64,000 nt of DNA from an uncultured Fluviicola sp. (GCF_946478805.1 NZ_CAMLDC010000022.1:12566-76565), one strand, 5' to 3'; positions 35,135-45,381 are shown, counted from the stretch's first letter. Notes: generated by a model not told the origin, from the letters alone. Translations and numbers: made by a program.

Positions 35135-36670
35135 ATGCTAGTAAGAACCTTTGGAAGTGCAGTATTCGGGATTGATGCAACGACGATTACTATTGAAGTG
35201 AATATTGCAAACGGAGTAAATTTCATGTTGGTCGGATTGCCCGATAAGGCCGTTCAGGAAAGTCATCAACGGATCAAGGCAGCTTTAAAGAACAACAACC
35301 TGAATTATCCGGGAAAAGAAATTACGGTAAATATGGCTCCGGCAGATATCCGTAAAGAAGGATCCACCTTTGATTTGGCAATCGGAATTGGGATATTGGC
35401 GGCTTCCGAACAAATTTCGTCAAGCAAATTGGAAGAATATATCCTTCTCGGAGAATTGTCTCTCGACGGGACCCTTCAATTGATCAAAGGTGTTTTGCCT
35501 ATCGTGATGCAAGCCAAAAAAGATGGTTTTAAAGGCATTATTCTTCCCAAACAGAATGAATCGGAGGCAGCAATTGTCGAAGGCTTTGAAGTTTACGGAA
35601 TGGAAAACATGCAGGAAGTCATTGATTTCCTGAATGGTTCGAGACCATTTGTTCCTGCAAGTTTCAACATTGAACAGGAATTTCAACGTCAACTGCATGA
35701 AAATGAAGTGGATTTCAAAGATGTAAAAGGTCAAAGTGGAATTAAAAGAGCTTTTGAAATAGCTGCAGCCGGTGGACACAATGTTATTCTGATCGGACCT
35801 CCCGGAGCTGGAAAATCCATGCTTGCAAAGAGATTACCCACAATTCTTCCTCCTATGAGTATTGATGAATCACTGGAAACGACTAAAATTCATTCCGTTG
35901 CCGGAAAAATCGGGAAAAATAATGGTCTGGTGACACAAAGACCCTTTCGAAAACCTCATCACACCATTTCAGATGTGGCGCTAGTTGGTGGTGGATCTTA
36001 TCCGCAGCCAGGAGAAATTTCGCTTGCACACAACGGAGTCTTGTTCCTGGATGAACTCCCGGAATACAAACGCCAAGTTTTGGAAGTTATGCGACAGCCA
36101 TTAGAAGATCGGACTGTTACAGTTTCCCGTGCGCGTTTCTCAGTTGATTATCCGGCCGGATTTATGTTGGTCGCTGCAATGAATCCTTGTCCATGCGGAT
36201 ATTACAACCATCCCGAAAAAGAATGTGTTTGCGCTCCGGGAACTGTTCAACGCTACTTGAATAAAATTTCCGGGCCGCTTTTGGATCGCATTGACCTGCA
36301 CGTGGAAGTCACCCCTGTTTCCTTTGACGATCTGGCATACAATGCCCCGACAGAAACCAGTGCGGAAATTCGGGAACGTGTCATACAAGCCAGGTTGATC
36401 CAATTGAAACGTTACCACTATTCCCAAACACACTGCAATGCACAAATGCAACGCAAGGAATTAACCGAATACTGCGAGATTTCTTCAGAAGGAAAAGAAC
36501 TACTGAAGCATGCAATGGACAGATTGGGACTTTCCGCCAGAGCTTATGATCGAATTCTCAAAGTAGCACGAACCATTGCAGATTTAAGTGCAGCTGAGGA
36601 AATTGAAACAGTTCATTTATCCGAAGCTATCCAACTTCGGAATCTGGACCGGGAAAATTGGGCCGGATAA
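35135..36670 (+). CDS. YifB/ComM family Mg-chelatase-like AAA ATPase
   Basis: The 511-residue protein has an N-terminal ChlI/Lon-protease-like fold ([21 protein letters not shown]), a Walker [11 protein letters not shown] near residue 225, a Walker B in [23 protein letters not shown] (two blocks), and a C-terminal Mg-chelatase subunit domain with [17 protein letters not shown]. ComM is a hexameric helicase for branch migration in natural transformation; the same role here is inferred. It is convergent with the subtilase gene, 11 bp away. Confidence 0.94.
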   Translation: MLVRTFGSAVFGIDATTITIEVNIANGVNFMLVGLPDKAVQESHQRIKAALKNNNLNYPGKEITVNMAPADIRKEGSTFDLAIGIGILAASEQISSSKLEEYILLGELSLDGTLQLIKGVLPIVMQAKKDGFKGIILPKQNESEAAIVEGFEVYGMENMQEVIDFLNGSRPFVPASFNIEQEFQRQLHENEVDFKDVKGQSGIKRAFEIAAAGGHNVILIGPPGAGKSMLAKRLPTILPPMSIDESLETTKIHSVAGKIGKNNGLVTQRPFRKPHHTISDVALVGGGSYPQPGEISLAHNGVLFLDELPEYKRQVLEVMRQPLEDRTVTVSRARFSVDYPAGFMLVAAMNPCPCGYYNHPEKECVCAPGTVQRYLNKISGPLLDRIDLHVEVTPVSFDDLAYNAPTETSAEIRERVIQARLIQLKRYHYSQTHCNAQMQRKELTEYCEISSEGKELLKHAMDRLGLSARAYDRILKVARTIADLSAAEEIETVHLSEAIQLRNLDRENWAG

Positions 36671-36681
36671 AAAAAGTGGGG

Positions 36682-38859
36682 CTACTCTTTAACGAAACTC
36701 AAAGTAACCGTTCCAGTTTCAGTTTGGATTTTAAGGAAATACATTCCCTTCTTAAGCTCTGAAATATCAATCGTATCTTCATTCAACTGAGGTTCGATGA
36801 CCTTTCCATCCAATGAGATTATAGACAAAATTGAGATCGGCAGATCATCCATGTTCAAAATGTGTAAATCAGTTGAAGTTGGATTTGGATAAAGCACAAA
36901 AGGAGTCACCTTAGTGTTTTCGTCTATTGAAAGTGTATTTAAAGCCAGTTTAACCGCAGCATAAGCATTGATTTTCCCCATTCCCCATTTGGTATCCCCC
37001 GGAGCTACAATGTTACCCGTATAATTATCCAATCGAGCGGTAGTTTTAATGATATCCTTGACCTGCTGACTTGACAAATTCGGGTTTGCATCGAGGATCA
37101 GGGAGACAACTCCTACCACGCATGGTGTAGCCATTGATGTTCCTGAAAGCCTTGCAAAATCGTAATTCTTGTTATTGAAAGTTATTGTAGCAATCGCCGT
37201 GTATGCCGCATCTGTATAGGATGAAATGGAAGAAGCAACATTTACACCCGGTGCAGCAATATCGGGTTTCATGGTTCCGTTGTGCAAAGGCCCGATACTT
37301 GTGAATGATGCCGGCGCACCTCCGATTGTATTTCCCGAAGTTGTTACATAACTGGAAGAATAAGCCGCAACTGTTATCACACTGTTCGTGCAACCCGGTT
37401 CACCGATTGCATAAAACGAATCTCCCGTAATTCCATTTGCTCCGTAAGTAGTGAAGGTTTGACCGAAATTACCTGCACCATTTGTCAGTTCAGGAAGGTT
37501 CCAATAGTGAACGGTTCCATCAACTGCCGAACCGTTAAGAATAATCCGATTGTTGGCATTTAAGGAACGGATGCGAATCTGCATTCCGGGTTTCCCATTT
37601 AATGGATTCGCGGTTTCTGATGAAATATTGAAAACAATCGTGTCATTTCCAGCAACAAGAATGGAATCCAGGTATCCGGTAGTAGATGTCGAGTAATAGG
37701 GACTCGTAACCAATAATGTCCCAACATTATTATAAACCGAAATTTTGTTGGAAAAGTTGTGCCCCTGTTCTCCCCACGCCGTAATACATTCACCCCACAT
37801 GGCGGGATTGGCAGCATACGAATAAAAACCAACCCATGAATTAAAGAAGTTATTGTTGAACGTCTTCTTGATATGGAAATTCGTTCCATTATTATTTCCC
37901 GCAGCACCAACAAAAACAACCTGATTTGTCCCGCTCAATTCATCAATCGCCTCGGAAAGCAATGAGAAACCATCCAAACTTCCCATTTGATTGTAATAAA
38001 CTCCCCAACTCATATTTACAACCAATCGTTTTCCGGCAGCTTCAGCTTTGTCTTTCATCCAGACAAAAGCATCAATTGCCGAGGCCTGATCAATGTAAAA
38101 TGTCGCAAACAAATATTGGGATTCAAAACCAAATCCGCGGAAAACAGATCCTGCACCACTTCCTCCTGCAATGCCTGCAACATGAGATCCGTGGGTATGA
38201 TGACTGTAAATGTTTGATGTATCTGTTTCTGCAGTTGCCAATTCCAACGGAGTATCGTATTCAACTCCGTACGTTTGACCCACCGGAAGATTTCCAACCT
38301 GTTTGTATTGATCCCAGGCAGCATAAACTCGCGACTGTGTCAGCAAAGTATCGTAAAACATCGGATGACCATAGTCAAATCCCCAATCCGTCACACCAAT
38401 CAAAATGTCTTTCCCTGTAAAAGCACTAGGTAAATTGATTCCATGCTGAACACTGTCCGCTCGGGTATCTTTTACTGCCTTATCAAGCTGAGGGACTATT
38501 TTCCCGGGAATTTCCAGGTAGGAATAGAAATCCGAGAAATTGACATCATTCAATCTCTCCAAAGGAACCTTCATCGTAGTAATTTTCCCAATGGAACTCC
38601 CCAAAAGGATGTTGTTTTCAGGAATAATATTCCAATTGCAATTTGGAAGTCTTTTTCCGTAAAGCGAAACATACCAGGTTCCTGAAATTTGGTAAACAGG
38701 AAATGCGTCTACCACCTCCTTACTCGCGCCAACCTCATTCTTGAATGTCTTCGAATAGTGGGTCAATTTGTCCCAACGCATTTTATTTCCGACACTTTGA
38801 GTTTGCGCAAATAAGAAACCGGTTGTAAAAACGAGTGTAAGTAGTAAGATGTGCTTCAT
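36682..38859 (-). CDS. Secreted subtilisin-like serine protease (S8) with T9SS sorting domain
   Basis: The 725-residue protein has a signal peptide (1-19, FLFAQ), a peptidase S8 domain with the triad D158 (VTDWGFDYGHP), H223 (HGSHVAGIAGG) and S575 (SGTSMATPCVVG), and a C-terminal ~80-residue domain (FVLYPNPTSTDLHILNM ... KKGMYFLKIQTETG) of the type A T9SS sorting signal. It should be exported by the T9SS and cleaved by PorU at 3.9-7.8 kb. An unusually large insert lies between H223 and S575. The start was moved from a TTG (38889) to the ATG at 38859, where the signal peptide begins. Confidence 0.93.
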   Translation of the reverse strand: MKHILLLTLVFTTGFLFAQTQSVGNKMRWDKLTHYSKTFKNEVGASKEVVDAFPVYQISGTWYVSLYGKRLPNCNWNIIPENNILLGSSIGKITTMKVPLERLNDVNFSDFYSYLEIPGKIVPQLDKAVKDTRADSVQHGINLPSAFTGKDILIGVTDWGFDYGHPMFYDTLLTQSRVYAAWDQYKQVGNLPVGQTYGVEYDTPLELATAETDTSNIYSHHTHGSHVAGIAGGSGAGSVFRGFGFESQYLFATFYIDQASAIDAFVWMKDKAEAAGKRLVVNMSWGVYYNQMGSLDGFSLLSEAIDELSGTNQVVFVGAAGNNNGTNFHIKKTFNNNFFNSWVGFYSYAANPAMWGECITAWGEQGHNFSNKISVYNNVGTLLVTSPYYSTSTTGYLDSILVAGNDTIVFNISSETANPLNGKPGMQIRIRSLNANNRIILNGSAVDGTVHYWNLPELTNGAGNFGQTFTTYGANGITGDSFYAIGEPGCTNSVITVAAYSSSYVTTSGNTIGGAPASFTSIGPLHNGTMKPDIAAPGVNVASSISSYTDAAYTAIATITFNNKNYDFARLSGTSMATPCVVGVVSLILDANPNLSSQQVKDIIKTTARLDNYTGNIVAPGDTKWGMGKINAYAAVKLALNTLSIDENTKVTPFVLYPNPTSTDLHILNMDDLPISILSIISLDGKVIEPQLNEDTIDISELKKGMYFLKIQTETGTVTLSFVKE

Positions 38860-38944
38860 AGTTATTTGTTTAAATCCGATATTCGGCAATGGGACAAAGA
38901 TAGAATTTTTAGACGAGAGGCCGGTTAATTACAAGTTCGTTCCA

Positions 38945-39649
38945 CTAAACGCCGAAAGCTTTCACCACCAATTCATCGTGTGTGATTGCTTTGTAAGACT
39001 GTAGCATTTTCGAGCTTTTTTCAATAATCAGGATGCGTGAACAGAATTCAATGCAAAAATCAACATCATGAGAAGCAATAATAACCAACCGATTGCTTTC
39101 TCCGGCGATCTTTCCCAACAAAGACATCACCTCTTTCTTCGTCGGGTAATCCAAAAATGCGGTCGGTTCATCCAATAAAATAATAGGTGTTTCCTGGATC
39201 AATGCTTTAGCAATTCCTACCCGTTGGCGTTCACCGTCACTCAGCGTGGAAGTCGATTGATCCAAAAGTGAATCCAGGTGAAGGATGTCGATATATTTCC
39301 GGACAATCATTCGATCTTCGGGCGACAACCTGCCAGTAAAGTTAGTGTAGGAGTGTCGACCTAATTCTAAGTACTCACTCACCTTCAGGTAATCAAATCC
39401 TAAAAAGTGATTGTCAACCAATGTGATTTGATGAGCACGGTCAATCAACTTCAAATCGTTCCAATTTTTGCCTTCAGCAGTTACTTTTCCATTCGGAAAT
39501 CTGCCTTGGATCAAAGAATCCATCAGGGTCGATTTCCCCGAACCATTGGCTCCGATCAATGCAACAAATTCCCCTTGTTCCAAGGTCAAATCCGGAATTT
39601 CATATAAGGGATTGTCATGCCCTATGCTACAATTTTCGAATTTAAGCAT
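38945..39649 (-). CDS. ABC importer ATP-binding protein (iron-siderophore / cobalamin type)
   Basis: The ~234-residue ATPase has Walker A GANGSGKS (33-40), Walker B IILLDEPTAFLD, the switch histidine in IIASHDVD, and a signature LSDGERQRV that differs from canonical LSGGQ. It belongs to the FecE/BtuD-type group by gene context with a FecCD permease and a periplasmic binding protein. The start was moved from a TTG (39694) to the ATG at 39649, giving an 8-bp overlap with the permease gene. It is the last gene of the four-gene operon. Confidence 0.92.
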   Translation of the reverse strand: MLKFENCSIGHDNPLYEIPDLTLEQGEFVALIGANGSGKSTLMDSLIQGRFPNGKVTAEGKNWNDLKLIDRAHQITLVDNHFLGFDYLKVSEYLELGRHSYTNFTGRLSPEDRMIVRKYIDILHLDSLLDQSTSTLSDGERQRVGIAKALIQETPIILLDEPTAFLDYPTKKEVMSLLGKIAGESNRLVIIASHDVDFCIEFCSRILIIEKSSKMLQSYKAITHDELVVKAFGV

Positions 39650-40619
39650 TGCGGATATTTTTGAGTAAGAGGAACAAGACGATCGGAGCACCAAGCAAAG
39701 CTGTCAAACTATTGATCGGCAAAACCATGATGGGTTCAAAAATGCGAATCAGCAATACGCAAAGTACCATCACACTCGCACCGATTAATCCGGAGGCCAG
39801 GAGCAGATGTCCATGCTGTCCCGTTTTATAAAACATTCTAACCAAATTCGGAACGATCAAACCGACGAATCCGATCGGACCACAAAAAGCGGTGACCAAT
39901 CCGGCCAGCAAGGAAACGACAAAAATGACCTTCCAACGGGTTTGTTTCACCTTCACTCCCAAAATAGCAGCAGGTTTCTCTCCAAGGATCAGAGCATTCA
40001 AAGGTTTTGTCAATAAAAATGCCAGGCCGATTCCTACCAGGAAAAGCATTAGGATCAATGGAATCTGATCGATACTCACCTGCTGCAGAGAACCCATTCC
40101 CCAAATTGAAAAGGCTTTCACGCTGTTGGCATCAGCTTTCATCAGGATAATATTCGTAATTGCGGAAACAAAGGTTCCCAGCATCATCCCTACAAGCAAT
40201 AGGGAAACCATGGAACGGATACGTGTAGCAATCAACAGGATCAGCAATCCAAAGATCAATGCACCAATGGTTGCAGAAATGGTTATTCCCAGATCCAATA
40301 TTTCCAAGCCTAAAACGGAACTTCCCATAATGGTAAGGGCGACCATCAGGTGTGAACCGGCAGTAAGCCCCAGGATAGAAGGACCGGCAAGTGGATTGTT
40401 CAAAGTTGTTTGCAAGAGCAAGCCGGCAATGGAAAGTGCAAATCCGGCAACGATGGCAATAAAGACTTCAGGTATGCGGTAAATCACAAAAAGTTGCCAA
40501 GCCTGTCCATTTTTCGGGTCGAGGAATGAAAACCAGGTGTCATTTCCATGCGGAAAACCAATTGTAATCAAAGTAATCACAATAAACAAGGCAAATGACA
40601 GGATGTGTTTCTTCCACAT
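39642..40619 (-). CDS. ABC importer permease, FecCD family
   Basis: The 325-residue protein has ~9-10 TM helices and the FecCD/BtuC motifs RIPEVFIAIVAGFALSIAGLLLQ, NPLAGPSILGLTAGS and GPIGFVGLIVPNLVRM. It forms the membrane channel with the ATPase. It starts 3 bp after the binding-protein gene. Iron-siderophore, heme or cobalamin are possible substrates; no riboswitch or Fur box was seen to choose among them. Confidence 0.94.
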   Translation of the reverse strand: MWKKHILSFALFIVITLITIGFPHGNDTWFSFLDPKNGQAWQLFVIYRIPEVFIAIVAGFALSIAGLLLQTTLNNPLAGPSILGLTAGSHLMVALTIMGSSVLGLEILDLGITISATIGALIFGLLILLIATRIRSMVSLLLVGMMLGTFVSAITNIILMKADANSVKAFSIWGMGSLQQVSIDQIPLILMLFLVGIGLAFLLTKPLNALILGEKPAAILGVKVKQTRWKVIFVVSLLAGLVTAFCGPIGFVGLIVPNLVRMFYKTGQHGHLLLASGLIGASVMVLCVLLIRIFEPIMVLPINSLTALLGAPIVLFLLLKNIRNA

Positions 40620-40622
40620 AAA

Positions 40623-41726
40623 CTATTTCAACTGTTTGTAAAAATGTAATTTGCCCGATGTATCATCTTGATTGATCCGGATAAAATCTTCCAGTAACCA
40701 ATGTGGATTCACCTGGCTGTATTCCCAATAATAATTCGGATCATGCATATACCCGTAGACTTTTCCTTCCTTGACAGTGTGGAAATATTTCAATTTTGAA
40801 TTCAATTCGAACAGTTTATTCAAAGTCGGCGCCTCTGCATTGATCCACACATCACATGACTGGTCGTCTTTAAAAACCTGTTCCAAACTAAGCGAAATAC
40901 TTGCTGTACCATCTGTATTCTTATAAAAATAATTCATGTCCGCATCCTTCATGATTCCAGCCATGAACGATTTCCCTGCAGGTGCATACCATACATCTCC
41001 GGCCATTCCTCCACACATCACAGTAAGCTGATTTCGTTTTGCCTCTGCTGCTGATGTGACCTGCTTTCTCAATTCCCGGTAAGATTTAACAACCTTACTG
41101 AAATAAGCATCTGCTTCTTTGTCCTTGCAAATCAAAGCCCCAAAGACCTTGATCCACTCTGCTTTTCCTAAAGGATGCTTTTCTTCCCAATCGTAGTTTG
41201 CCATACAAACCACACCCAATTGGGCAAATTTATCTTCATTCGGAAATGGCTGACCAAAACCACTGAATACGATGAGTGGAATTTTCGCTTTCAGCACCGC
41301 CTCCGGAGTCAATCCCGTTTCGTAACCTGCAGTAAGCACTTTTCCTGCATTGATTCTTTTCAATAGTTGCCTATTTGAGATATATTGCTGTTCCGTAGTC
41401 GCCCTGATGGTTTTTATGCCATCGATTGCATTCAACATCCCTACAAATGAAGTTGAAAGTGCGGCCATATTTTGAACCGGAACTTCAATTATTTTGATAT
41501 TTTCAGGTCGTTTCATTTTTGAATTCCGCGGAAACAGTGCATAACGGCTTTCCACTTTCAAAGTCTTCGGATTTTTAATGGTCAACTCTTTATATCCTAT
41601 CTTTTGTTCAATGGAAACTAATCGGGCATATTGAAATCCCTTTACTGCAAAATCGGAATCCGCTTTTTTTGTAGTACATGAGAACAAAAGGATAAATAAT
41701 GAACAGATCAGAAAGGTATTTTTCAT
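40623..41726 (-). CDS. ABC importer substrate-binding lipoprotein (iron/cobalamin type)
   Basis: The 367-residue protein has a lipobox LLFSC with lipid Cys17 and the helical-backbone fold of class III binding proteins, visible as TTEQQYISNRQLLKRINAGKV and PLIVFSGFGQPFPNEDKF. The start was placed at the ATG at 41726, which overlaps the TGA of the paiB-like gene (ATGA), rather than the upstream ATG at 41738. The fold class alone does not fix the substrate. Confidence 0.9.
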   Translation of the reverse strand: MKNTFLICSLFILLFSCTTKKADSDFAVKGFQYARLVSIEQKIGYKELTIKNPKTLKVESRYALFPRNSKMKRPENIKIIEVPVQNMAALSTSFVGMLNAIDGIKTIRATTEQQYISNRQLLKRINAGKVLTAGYETGLTPEAVLKAKIPLIVFSGFGQPFPNEDKFAQLGVVCMANYDWEEKHPLGKAEWIKVFGALICKDKEADAYFSKVVKSYRELRKQVTSAAEAKRNQLTVMCGGMAGDVWYAPAGKSFMAGIMKDADMNYFYKNTDGTASISLSLEQVFKDDQSCDVWINAEAPTLNKLFELNSKLKYFHTVKEGKVYGYMHDPNYYWEYSQVNPHWLLEDFIRINQDDTSGKLHFYKQLK

Positions 41727-42346
41727 TTGACAGGGCATTTTGTTTGTTTCATTGATTCAGCTAGTTGCTGATCGTTTGAAGTTCGGGTATTCAGGTCAGC
41801 TATAATGCGATCGAAATCGACTTCGTTTCTGTTTTGAGACAATTTAAAAGCAGCTTCCAGTTTCCCGATTTCGAGTCGGTAACCTACAATTTCCTGCATG
41901 TATGCATCGATCAAATCTGCGGGCCACTGACTCATTTGCACCTTGTCTTCTCTATTTACTTCGAAGGAATCCACCAACTTTGTCAAATGGTTCTTCAATT
42001 CCAGTCGGGTCAGCAGTTCTATTCCCCCCGAGACATGAACGGATTCATAATTATACGTCGGAACATTCACATGTGTATAAACCGATGAAGAAATGTATCC
42101 ATGAGATCCCAGGACAATCATTTTCCCCCGAGCTGTTCCAGAAATAGCAGACACAATCGTATTCTCCTTTGCTACGTGGAATTCCAGGTACTTGTCCTGA
42201 TTCGCAAATTCAACCGTAAAAGGTATGTGAACGATAGCCGGAATTCCATCAGAACCATTTACAGCCAAAGATCCGAACGGATGCTGTTCCAGAAATGCCA
42301 GGATCAACTCCTGATCTTTCAACTCAAAGTCCTTTGGAATATACAT
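41723..42346 (-). CDS. PaiB-type FMN-binding split-barrel protein
   Basis: The 207-residue protein matches the PaiB family in length and motifs: MYIPKDFELKD, IPAIVHIPFTVE, YISSSVYTHVNVPTYNYESVHVSG and the C-terminal IVGYRLEIGKLEAAFKLSQN. PaiB in Bacillus is a repressor of protease genes, but the fold is a flavin-reductase-like barrel. It is the first gene of a tightly coupled operon with an iron/cobalamin ABC importer (ATGA overlap), so a redox step on the imported ligand, such as ferric-siderophore or heme handling, is a possible job. The start was moved from 42427 to the ATG at 42346, which removes an overlap with the divergent helicase. Confidence 0.88.
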   Translation of the reverse strand: MYIPKDFELKDQELILAFLEQHPFGSLAVNGSDGIPAIVHIPFTVEFANQDKYLEFHVAKENTIVSAISGTARGKMIVLGSHGYISSSVYTHVNVPTYNYESVHVSGGIELLTRLELKNHLTKLVDSFEVNREDKVQMSQWPADLIDAYMQEIVGYRLEIGKLEAAFKLSQNRNEVDFDRIIADLNTRTSNDQQLAESMKQTKCPVK

Positions 42347-42403
42347 AAAGCAAATATACCATTTCAGAATCAACTGCCCTGTCAGGGAATGAGATAATTG
42401 GGT

Positions 42404-42411
42404 TAACTTTG
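42404..42411 (+). promoter_or_regulatory. -7 element for the DEAD-box helicase
   Basis: TAACTTTG matches TANNTTTG, 14 bp before the helicase ATG. On the minus strand TATATTTG (42358-42351) lies immediately before the paiB-like ATG and may give a nearly leaderless transcript. Confidence 0.4.
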
Positions 42412-42425
42412 TAAAAAACTGTTTC

Positions 42426-43649
42426 ATGTTATTTTCAGATTATCCCATCTCCAAAGAAATCAAAGCTCAATTGGAAGTCTTAGGTTTTAAAAGACCAACC
42501 GACATTCAATTCAAGGCAATATCACCCATTCTGAATGGAGAAGATGTCTTTGGTATTGCCCAAACAGGAACAGGAAAAACAGCAGCTTTCGCTATTCCGA
42601 TCATTCATAAACTGAGTAGCTCAAAAGCAAAATCAAAAAGTCCGAGATGTATTGTGATGGCTCCGACAAGAGAACTCGCAGAACAGATCAAACAAGCATT
42701 CGAAAGTCTTTCCAAAGGCTCTGATATTCGTATTACTGCCATCTTGGGTGGTTTGGAACAAGATAAGCAGATCCAGGAATTGAAAAGAGGAACGGATGTA
42801 GTGGTTGCAACTCCCGGACGCGTGTTTGACTTACGCTCACAAGGTTACCTTTCATTGGATTCCATCCAGTTTTTGGTTCTGGATGAAGCTGACCGTATGC
42901 TGGAATTAGGTTTCGCACACGATATGAAGGCAATTCATAAACTTTCTCCTCAACGAAATCGTCAGACCTTATTTTTTTCAGCGACAATTGACAAAAAAAT
43001 CAAGGCTTTAGCATACGATTTGGTGCGGGATGCAATCCGAATCCAGATTTCTCCGAAAGATCCGGTTGCAAAAAACATTGAGCATGGCTACATCAAAGTC
43101 GAAATGGATGATAAACGCTTTTTCCTGGAGAATATCATCAAGGAATATGAAGATTTCAAATACATTGTTTTTGTCCGGACCAAAGTTCGTTGTGAACGGG
43201 TCGTTGCCGCAATGGAACGCGTAGGAATCCATTCCGAGGCATTGCATGGCGATGTGGAGCAAAAGGAACGGTTCAAAGTACTGGAACGATTCCGGTCGGG
43301 CGAAAACAAAGTTCTTATCACTACAGATGTTGCCGCACGGGGAATCGACATCCAGGGCATCGATTATGTAATCAATTACGACTTACCCGATCAGCCGGAA
43401 CAGTATGTTCATAGAATCGGGAGAACAGGTCGTGGTGAAAACAAGGGACAAGCGCTTTCCTTCTGCAGTAAAGATGAAGAGAAAATCCTGGAAGAACTCG
43501 AATTGTACCTGGGCTACGATATCGAAGAAATTGTAATCAGCAAGGGAGATTATTCTGCTATTCTGAGAGACACGGAGGATCTGACTTATGATTGGAAGAA
43601 GTTGTTGGATGAAGCCAATGAAGAAGATGGAACCAACGATAGTTGGTAA
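42426..43649 (+). CDS. DEAD-box RNA helicase (RhlE-like)
   Basis: The 407-residue protein has all core motifs: Q motif GFKRPTDIQ (20-28), Walker A AQTGTGKT (45-52), PTRELAEQI, DEAD (VLDEADRM near 155), SAT (FSATIDKKI), and motif VI HRIGRTGRG. It lacks a long basic C-terminal tail. It probably unwinds RNA in ribosome assembly or mRNA decay; the precise subfamily (RhlE/CsdA) is inferred. Confidence 0.95.
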   Translation: MLFSDYPISKEIKAQLEVLGFKRPTDIQFKAISPILNGEDVFGIAQTGTGKTAAFAIPIIHKLSSSKAKSKSPRCIVMAPTRELAEQIKQAFESLSKGSDIRITAILGGLEQDKQIQELKRGTDVVVATPGRVFDLRSQGYLSLDSIQFLVLDEADRMLELGFAHDMKAIHKLSPQRNRQTLFFSATIDKKIKALAYDLVRDAIRIQISPKDPVAKNIEHGYIKVEMDDKRFFLENIIKEYEDFKYIVFVRTKVRCERVVAAMERVGIHSEALHGDVEQKERFKVLERFRSGENKVLITTDVAARGIDIQGIDYVINYDLPDQPEQYVHRIGRTGRGENKGQALSFCSKDEEKILEELELYLGYDIEEIVISKGDYSAILRDTEDLTYDWKKLLDEANEEDGTNDSW

Positions 43650-43665
43650 TTCGTAATTCAAAAAA

Positions 43666-43698
43666 AGGCCACCTGATTCAGATAGCCTTCTTTCGTTT
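43666..43698. terminator. Terminator between helicase and the small exported-protein gene
   Basis: AAGGC / GCCTT with an inner TGA..TCA stem and T-rich 3' flank; imperfect but placed between convergent genes. Confidence 0.5.
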
Positions 43699-43707
43699 TT
43701 ATGTTAA

Positions 43708-44124
43708 CTATTTGCTATAAGCAATATCATATTGGACGTCAATCTGGGAAATCTGTACATCCATTTCATTCCAGGAATACAATTCAACGTACAATCCGGT
43801 AGTTGAATCAAAAACAGTCACACGACGATCTTTTTTACGGTAAGATTCGTACGATTTAGCATCAAACAATTGTCGTTGTGAACGAAGAACCATCTGATTG
43901 TCAGCAAAACGATACGATTGCGCCATCACGTAATTCAATTTAGCAAGCTTGCGCGCATCACTTTCCAATTCCATGCGCTCTTGAGTGGAGAAATTCGCCT
44001 GGATCAAACGCTGGGTAACGGGCGCACAATCGGCGAATTTCTGAATGAGGGTAACGGTGTTAGCTTGAGAGAATCCTACTAAGCTTAAACAAAGGAAAGC
44101 TAAAATGGTAATTGTAGTTTTCAT
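43708..44124 (-). CDS. Small exported protein of unknown function
   Basis: The 138-residue product begins with a signal peptide (MKTTITILAFLCLSLVGFSQ) and is then helical (SDARKLAKLNYVMAQSYRF) with a short beta-rich end. The start was moved from an upstream ATG (44163) to 44124, where the signal peptide starts. No family is recognised. It probably uses the promoter at 44176-44206. Confidence 0.72.
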   Translation of the reverse strand: MKTTITILAFLCLSLVGFSQANTVTLIQKFADCAPVTQRLIQANFSTQERMELESDARKLAKLNYVMAQSYRFADNQMVLRSQRQLFDAKSYESYRKKDRRVTVFDSTTGLYVELYSWNEMDVQISQIDVQYDIAYSK

Positions 44125-44175
44125 AGCAGTGTGTTTTAAGATGATCTTAATAATGGCTTTCATTATTAACTATCT

Positions 44176-44206
44176 AAAAGCTATGAATTATTTAAGCAGA
44201 AATCAA
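44176..44206 (-). promoter_or_regulatory. Probable promoter of the small exported-protein gene
   Basis: On the minus strand TTG (44206-44204), 20 bp, then TAGCTTTT (44183-44176), one base off TANNTTTG, 51 bp before the ATG at 44124. The 44207-44370 stretch holds no supported gene. Confidence 0.4.
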
Positions 44207-44370
44207 ATCTGTGGGTTTTCTAACAAATCAACTCAATCAAACAGACCGCATATTTACTGATAATTACAAAACAATCGTTAGAACTCACAATTCATCCTAA
44301 AGCACGATTTAATCGCTATGCATGCATAAATATTCAATCAAAACCTCGATTTGTTCATTTAATTGGAATT

Positions 44371-45381
44371 CTACAAAATATTTACCTCACGCTCCAAAGT
44401 CACACCGAATTTGGATTGGATATCTTCAATGATCAGAGTGGATAAATCGAAAATTTCCTGTCCGGTAGCACCTCCGTAATTCACCAGAACCAAGGCTTGT
44501 TTCTCATGAACACCGCAGTTCCCGATACGTTTACCTTTCCATCCTGCTTTTTCAATCATCCAACCGGCAGCCAGTTTCTCTTCTCCTGATTCCTGCGGAT
44601 AATGGGACGCATCAGGATAATTGGCCAATATTGTTTCGAAAACAGCCTTTGAAACAACCGGATTCTTGAAGAAACTTCCTGCATTACCAAGTACTTTCGG
44701 ATCCGGGAGTTTGCTTCTGCGGATATTCATCACTGCCTGACTAACCGTATCAACCGTAATATCCTCCACTCCCATCACTTCTATTTCAGATTGGATTGCC
44801 CCATAAGTGGTATTCATTTTCGGGTGCTTCAATAATTCATACGAAACCGAAACAATCACATATTGATCCTTCAGTGCTCTTTTGAAAACACTCTCCCGAT
44901 AACCGAATTGGCATTGTTCCCTATTGAAGGAATGCAACTCCAAAGAATCGATATGAAGAGCTTCCAAGGAAACAAACGAATCTTTTATCTCCACACCGTA
45001 AGCACCGATATTCTGCATGGGACTTGCCCCGACACTTCCGGGAATCAAACTCATATTCTCTATTCCTCCCCATCCGTTTTCAACAGTGTACCGGACAAAA
45101 GAGTGCCACTCAACTCCCGATCCCACTTTTAAAACAATATTTGTTTCCGTTTCATTGACAACTTCAATTCCGGAAATTTCATTCTTCAAAACAAAAAAAG
45201 GTAAATCCTGAGTCAGCAGAATATTACTTCCTCCCCCGAGAATAAGCAAAGGAGTTTCCGTATCACGATTTCTCAATAAACGGATCAATTCATCCACTGA
45301 GCCGAAACGCCCGAATGACTTTGCCCGGACATCAATTCCAAAGGTGTTGTAAGGTTTTAAAGAGATGTTGTATTCGATCAT
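44371..45381 (-). CDS. murB: UDP-N-acetylenolpyruvoylglucosamine reductase
   Basis: It reduces enolpyruvyl-UDP-GlcNAc with FAD, the second step of muramic acid synthesis. The 336-residue type I enzyme has the FAD motif LILGGGSNILL (46-56) and the segment SLIPGSVGASPMQNIGAYG. The active-site residues are Y161-R162 (GYRESVFK), S236 (NAGSFFKNP) and E332 (LEREVNIL), matching R159, S229 and E325 of E. coli. It is a single gene with a hairpin on its upstream side. Confidence 0.97.
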   Translation of the reverse strand: MIEYNISLKPYNTFGIDVRAKSFGRFGSVDELIRLLRNRDTETPLLILGGGSNILLTQDLPFFVLKNEISGIEVVNETETNIVLKVGSGVEWHSFVRYTVENGWGGIENMSLIPGSVGASPMQNIGAYGVEIKDSFVSLEALHIDSLELHSFNREQCQFGYRESVFKRALKDQYVIVSVSYELLKHPKMNTTYGAIQSEIEVMGVEDITVDTVSQAVMNIRRSKLPDPKVLGNAGSFFKNPVVSKAVFETILANYPDASHYPQESGEEKLAAGWMIEKAGWKGKRIGNCGVHEKQALVLVNYGGATGQEIFDLSTLIIEDIQSKFGVTLEREVNIL

